A DNA stretch of 64,000 bases. Origin: RGIG5952 sp045603485 (GTDB taxonomy: Bacteria > Verrucomicrobiota > Kiritimatiellia > RFP12 > JAAYLN01). Both the position numbers and the translations under genes were made by a program. The notes beneath the pieces are model-generated. The model was not told the DNA's origin. It saw nothing but the letters and a program-made list of their open reading frames with translations, and did not search any database. Position 1 is the stretch's first letter; each line of letters starts with the position of its first letter. The stretch spans positions 6,827 through 70,826 of the forward strand of contig JAZUMF010000028.1 of assembly GCA_045603485.1 (NCBI GenBank), given 5' to 3'. Positions 61,200-64,000 of the stretch are shown piece after piece.

Positions 61200-62099
61200 T
61201 CAATGCTGCAAATAATGCTGCGCTTCTTGGGCGGCTTGCGCGCCGGTGCTTGCCGCGACGACGGCCTGTTTGTAAATGGGATTTGCGCAGTCCCCGGCAA
61301 CGAAAACGCCGGGAATACTTGTGGATACGCCATCGGTGCGTACATATCCTTCATCGTCGAGTTCGATCGCGCCTTTGAGAAAATCGGTTTGAGGGATGTG
61401 GCCGATGGCGACAAAAGCACCTGAGACGGGAAGCGTCTCGCCGTTGGAGAGTCTAAGCGACTCCAATATATTCCCGTCTCCTTCAAATGACGACACTTGC
61501 GTATTTTTGAGCACCCGAATATTTGGGGCTGAGAGAACCCTGTCTACAAGCACTTTTGTTCCACGGAACGAATCACGGCGATGTATCAGCGTAACGGAAC
61601 GGCATATTTTTGAGAGATGTATTGCATCAGCAAGCGCGGTATCGCCGCCGCCGATGACGGCGACATCCCTTCCTTTGTGGAAATTTCCGTCGCATACGGC
61701 ACAGGAACTTATGCCGCGATATTTATAAGTCTCTTCACCGGGCAGACCTGTCCAACGAGGCGTTGCACCAGTTGCGATTATGACGCATTGCGCTTCATAG
61801 GAATCTGTCATGCCCGTAAGTTTGCGCGCAGGGCCTGAAAAATCGACCGCAGTTATCGTATCCATTACAAAGCGGACTCCAGCCCGCTCTGCCTGCAAGT
61901 GCATGGATTTCATCAGATCCAGACCAGACACCGACTCCGCAAATCCGGGAAAATTCTCGACCTCCGCAGTTTCAGTGAGTTGCCCTCCCGACTGCATTCC
62001 TTCAATTACAAGCGGAGAAAGTCCTGCTCTTGCGGCATATATCCCTGCGGTAAGTCCTGCGGGACCACTACCGATAATTATAAGATTCTCTGTTGTCAT
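61200..62099 (-). CDS. trxB: Thioredoxin reductase
   Basis: 299 residues from the ATG at 62099 (GGAGAA upstream). FAD-binding IIGSGPAGLTAGIYAARA (~8-25), GGQL, redox-active CAVCDG (CxxC, ~130-135), NADPH-binding VIGGGDTALADA and the closing GVFVAGDCANPIYKQAVVAASTGAQAA. NADPH-dependent disulfide reductase that keeps thioredoxin reduced. Complete; no thioredoxin gene is adjacent. Some family members reduce ferredoxin/flavodoxin, but the CxxC favours thioredoxin. Confidence 0.92.
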   Translation of the reverse strand: MTTENLIIIGSGPAGLTAGIYAARAGLSPLVIEGMQSGGQLTETAEVENFPGFAESVSGLDLMKSMHLQAERAGVRFVMDTITAVDFSGPARKLTGMTDSYEAQCVIIATGATPRWTGLPGEETYKYRGISSCAVCDGNFHKGRDVAVIGGGDTALADAIHLSKICRSVTLIHRRDSFRGTKVLVDRVLSAPNIRVLKNTQVSSFEGDGNILESLRLSNGETLPVSGAFVAIGHIPQTDFLKGAIELDDEGYVRTDGVSTSIPGVFVAGDCANPIYKQAVVAASTGAQAAQEAQHYLQH

Positions 62100-62244
62100 G
62101 GCAGAATTCTCCATTCTTTTCAAGTCGAACAAACGAACTTAAAGATAGCAAAAGAGGACGGGAATGTAAAGGTCGCGTTTGGACATTTTTACAACATAAA
62201 GGCGGTTTCTTTTATAGTTTCATAATTTTCAACCATGAGAAAAC

Positions 62245-64000
62245 TTACTCTAGTAGATCTACTGTTATTTTAAAGAAATTGTAATCTTTTTCTTTACCCT
62301 TTTCAACTTGTTTCCAGGTTTCAGCTGAATCACCTATATTCTTCTTGCCAAAAACTACATATTTACGTGAAGAGCCGAGATTTGGAGATGGTGTGATTAT
62401 CGGTTGATTCTTTTCATCAATCTCAATCATAGCCTTAAATTCCGATGTTACATCTGTTGGATTTGTTCCAGCTACGAATTCAGAGTACAATGTTGTGCTC
62501 TTACCTGCAGCGGTCCTGCCTGATGAAAATACACGAATAGCATCCTTCCTGGTCGCATTCTGCGAAATCTGATTATTCGCTTTTAACCATGCGAAGAACG
62601 CTGCTAGCGTTTTCTCGCTAATTCCAGTCGGAGCGACTTCTAATGGATACCATCTTACATAATCCAACATAGCACAATTATTTCCTATTAAATTTGGATC
62701 ATCCATCTCATCTTTCCAGTACATCCATTCTAACACATGCTCGCCCTCACCAAGTTCTACAGTAACTTCCATCCATTCGGTTTCACCAGTCGTCATTTCG
62801 ACCACTTCGCCGTCAACGATGAAGTCAAGCCAATCATATGACTCTTCGCAAGATACTGCCCAACGAAACTTAAGAGTTCCTGCCCCTAAAACACGAGTAC
62901 GAACTGTCGAAACGCCATAATCACCAAGACTTTCGACTATCGCGAAAGATGTCCCTTCATAAGCATACTCACTCCTTACTCCAACCCAACTAACATCACC
63001 TTCTGTTTCCCACTCGAATTCACCCAACGCCTCAGCTAAAGTAGGCTCCTTAGCTGAAGTCCAAGCAACGTTATCAACCCAAACCGCATCTTCACCCGAA
63101 GCCCCGCTTCTACTTTTCTTATAAATCCAGCGAATGTTATGCTCTCCAATATCTAGGTTAATGCAACCATTCGTCCACGATGTTTCTCCCGACAGTACTC
63201 GAACTTGCTTACCATCAACCTCTAATCGAACAGCATCGTATCTTTCTTCACAAGAAGCGCGCCAATCGAACGAAAGCGTACCTGCGCCTTCAATATGTAA
63301 GCCTAATACGGTTTCCCCCGAATCACCTATCGCACCGGAGCGAACAGCATGCACCCCATCAGATGCCGCCTTAGACCATTCGCCAAACCACTTAGCATCA
63401 CCTTCAGTATACCAAGCATATTCAGGCGCATTCGCTGCTTCACCTATAGTAAGAGGAATCTTTTCGAATACAGCCTTTAACGAACGAGCTTGGTTCATTA
63501 AGATAACAATATTAGACAATGTCGATTGTGAATCAGAAACATCTCCTTCCCAACGAACAAATCTATAACTAAAATCAGGTGTTGCAGATATTGACTTACG
63601 AGAGCCAGCGCTCATCCAAGCACTATCAAAGTCTACGCTACCGCCTTCGGAAGCGCTGACATTAAGCCAATAGTTTGTAGCGAAAATATCCCATGTAAAG
63701 TCGATATCGTTCGTAACGGTAACCGTAAACTCATTCGTAACGACCGGAGCTGTAAACGTTGTACCAAGATAAACAATCTGAGTAGTACAAGTTTCATCGT
63801 ACCAAGGTTCAGGAGCGCGGAATGTCATTTCGGATCCATAAACGACATTCGTCGAAGCCCCGCCAACATTTACCGAATGGATTACGCGTTCCCACTGTGC
63901 AGTAACAGTTATTGGCCCCGTAGAGCCCTTAGCGATAGATGCCGGATTCCACCCAACAAAATTCCAGCCTTCAACATCTGAAAGCGGAGCAAAGACAACT
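62245..64000 (-). CDS. Secreted InlB-repeat/beta-sandwich protein, 5' end outside window
   Basis: The minus-strand frame has no stop up to the window edge at 64000, so the N-terminus is missing; about 585 residues are visible. Order: an InlB/Listeria-Bacteroides-type repeat (WNFVGWNP, GSTGPITVTAQW, coded at ~63890-63980), another repeat-like RFVRWEGD with LKAVFE, two homologous beta-sandwich (carbohydrate-binding or jelly-roll-like) domains each with GAGTLSFDW/GAGTLKFRW and an acidic-Trp end, then an LYSEFVAGTNPTD tail and a strand-rich KYVVFGKK C-terminus. This tail type recurs in secreted proteins of this group. An adhesin or glycan-binding exoprotein. Confidence 0.78.
   Translation of the reverse strand, partial: VVFAPLSDVEGWNFVGWNPASIAKGSTGPITVTAQWERVIHSVNVGGASTNVVYGSEMTFRAPEPWYDETCTTQIVYLGTTFTAPVVTNEFTVTVTNDIDFTWDIFATNYWLNVSASEGGSVDFDSAWMSAGSRKSISATPDFSYRFVRWEGDVSDSQSTLSNIVILMNQARSLKAVFEKIPLTIGEAANAPEYAWYTEGDAKWFGEWSKAASDGVHAVRSGAIGDSGETVLGLHIEGAGTLSFDWRASCEERYDAVRLEVDGKQVRVLSGETSWTNGCINLDIGEHNIRWIYKKSRSGASGEDAVWVDNVAWTSAKEPTLAEALGEFEWETEGDVSWVGVRSEYAYEGTSFAIVESLGDYGVSTVRTRVLGAGTLKFRWAVSCEESYDWLDFIVDGEVVEMTTGETEWMEVTVELGEGEHVLEWMYWKDEMDDPNLIGNNCAMLDYVRWYPLEVAPTGISEKTLAAFFAWLKANNQISQNATRKDAIRVFSSGRTAAGKSTTLYSEFVAGTNPTDVTSEFKAMIEIDEKNQPIITPSPNLGSSRKYVVFGKKNIGDSAETWKQVEKGKEKDYNFFKITVDLLE

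Noticed and set aside
61088..61486. Minus-strand frame ending in a zinc-ribbon-like CQNCG
   Set aside because: It lies antiphase inside trxB and the CxxC comes from a GTGCC/GGCAC hairpin in a REP-like element; probably not a gene.

Overview
The window most likely comes from a gut or sediment member of the Kiritimatiellota / Verrucomicrobiota subdivision 5 group (PVC superphylum). This is inferred from gene content: squalene-cyclase-like toroid proteins, a MoxR/BatA-type operon, large secreted beta-helix and InlB-like proteins with an 'AGTNPTD' tail, a GH95-like glycosidase and Gram-negative envelope genes (RND efflux, lipoproteins). No 16S rRNA gene is present to confirm it. Base composition is moderate, and coding is dense except in a few repeat-bearing gaps.

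Layout. 1-2939: three small unknown proteins, two of them secreted and apparently paralogous. 2989-6776: tcdA and an SDR on the minus strand, divergent from a GH95-like glycosidase. 6777-8075: mostly non-coding, with hairpins and a decayed IS110-type transposase that keeps a structured, bridge-RNA-like leader. 8076-14357: cell-wall amidase, phosphodiester glycosidase, PHP phosphoesterase, queuosine-precursor transporter, BcsA/PgaC-like glycosyltransferase and esterase. 14538-22103: a membrane-anchored toroid protein, a parvulin, two unknown proteins, then an ECF sigma factor overlapping a one-TM protein that looks like an anti-sigma factor with an extracytoplasmic toroid domain. 22333-28752: MoxR-DUF58-BatA-BatB/C operon. 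28802-30975: a metallophosphoesterase/TIM-barrel fusion and a hydrolase.

30976-33900 is a small mobile and tRNA region: a REP-associated tyrosine transposase (RAYT) flanked by inverted copies of a 23-24 bp repeat, then tRNA-Pro(CGG), tRNA-Pro(GGG) and tRNA-Thr(CGT) with their own promoter and terminator, then a divergent RpiB-family gene. 34015-37995 encodes a three-module secreted beta-helix/PKD protein. 38331-53488 is a long run of plus-strand housekeeping genes: a DUF2723/TPR membrane protein, pgpA, a Hedgehog-N-like putative lipoprotein, ornithine carbamoyltransferase, a natural MurF-MurD fusion, a LysM lipoprotein, ftsW, mgtC-like, GspL/GspM-like genes, an M50-like membrane protease, ispH and ybaK. 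53706-60849 holds a ThuA-like gene and a complete marR-adaptor-RND-TolC efflux operon. It is followed by trxB and the C-terminal part of a large secreted InlB-repeat protein cut by the window edge.

Most notable: the sigma/toroid-anti-sigma pair, the MurF-MurD fusion, the Hedgehog-like protein, the IS110 relic with its folded leader, the RAYT with dispersed cognate repeats, and a recurring TATAAT-(8-10 nt)-ATG arrangement that suggests leaderless transcripts for several genes. All calls rest on reading motifs by eye; no database search was run.
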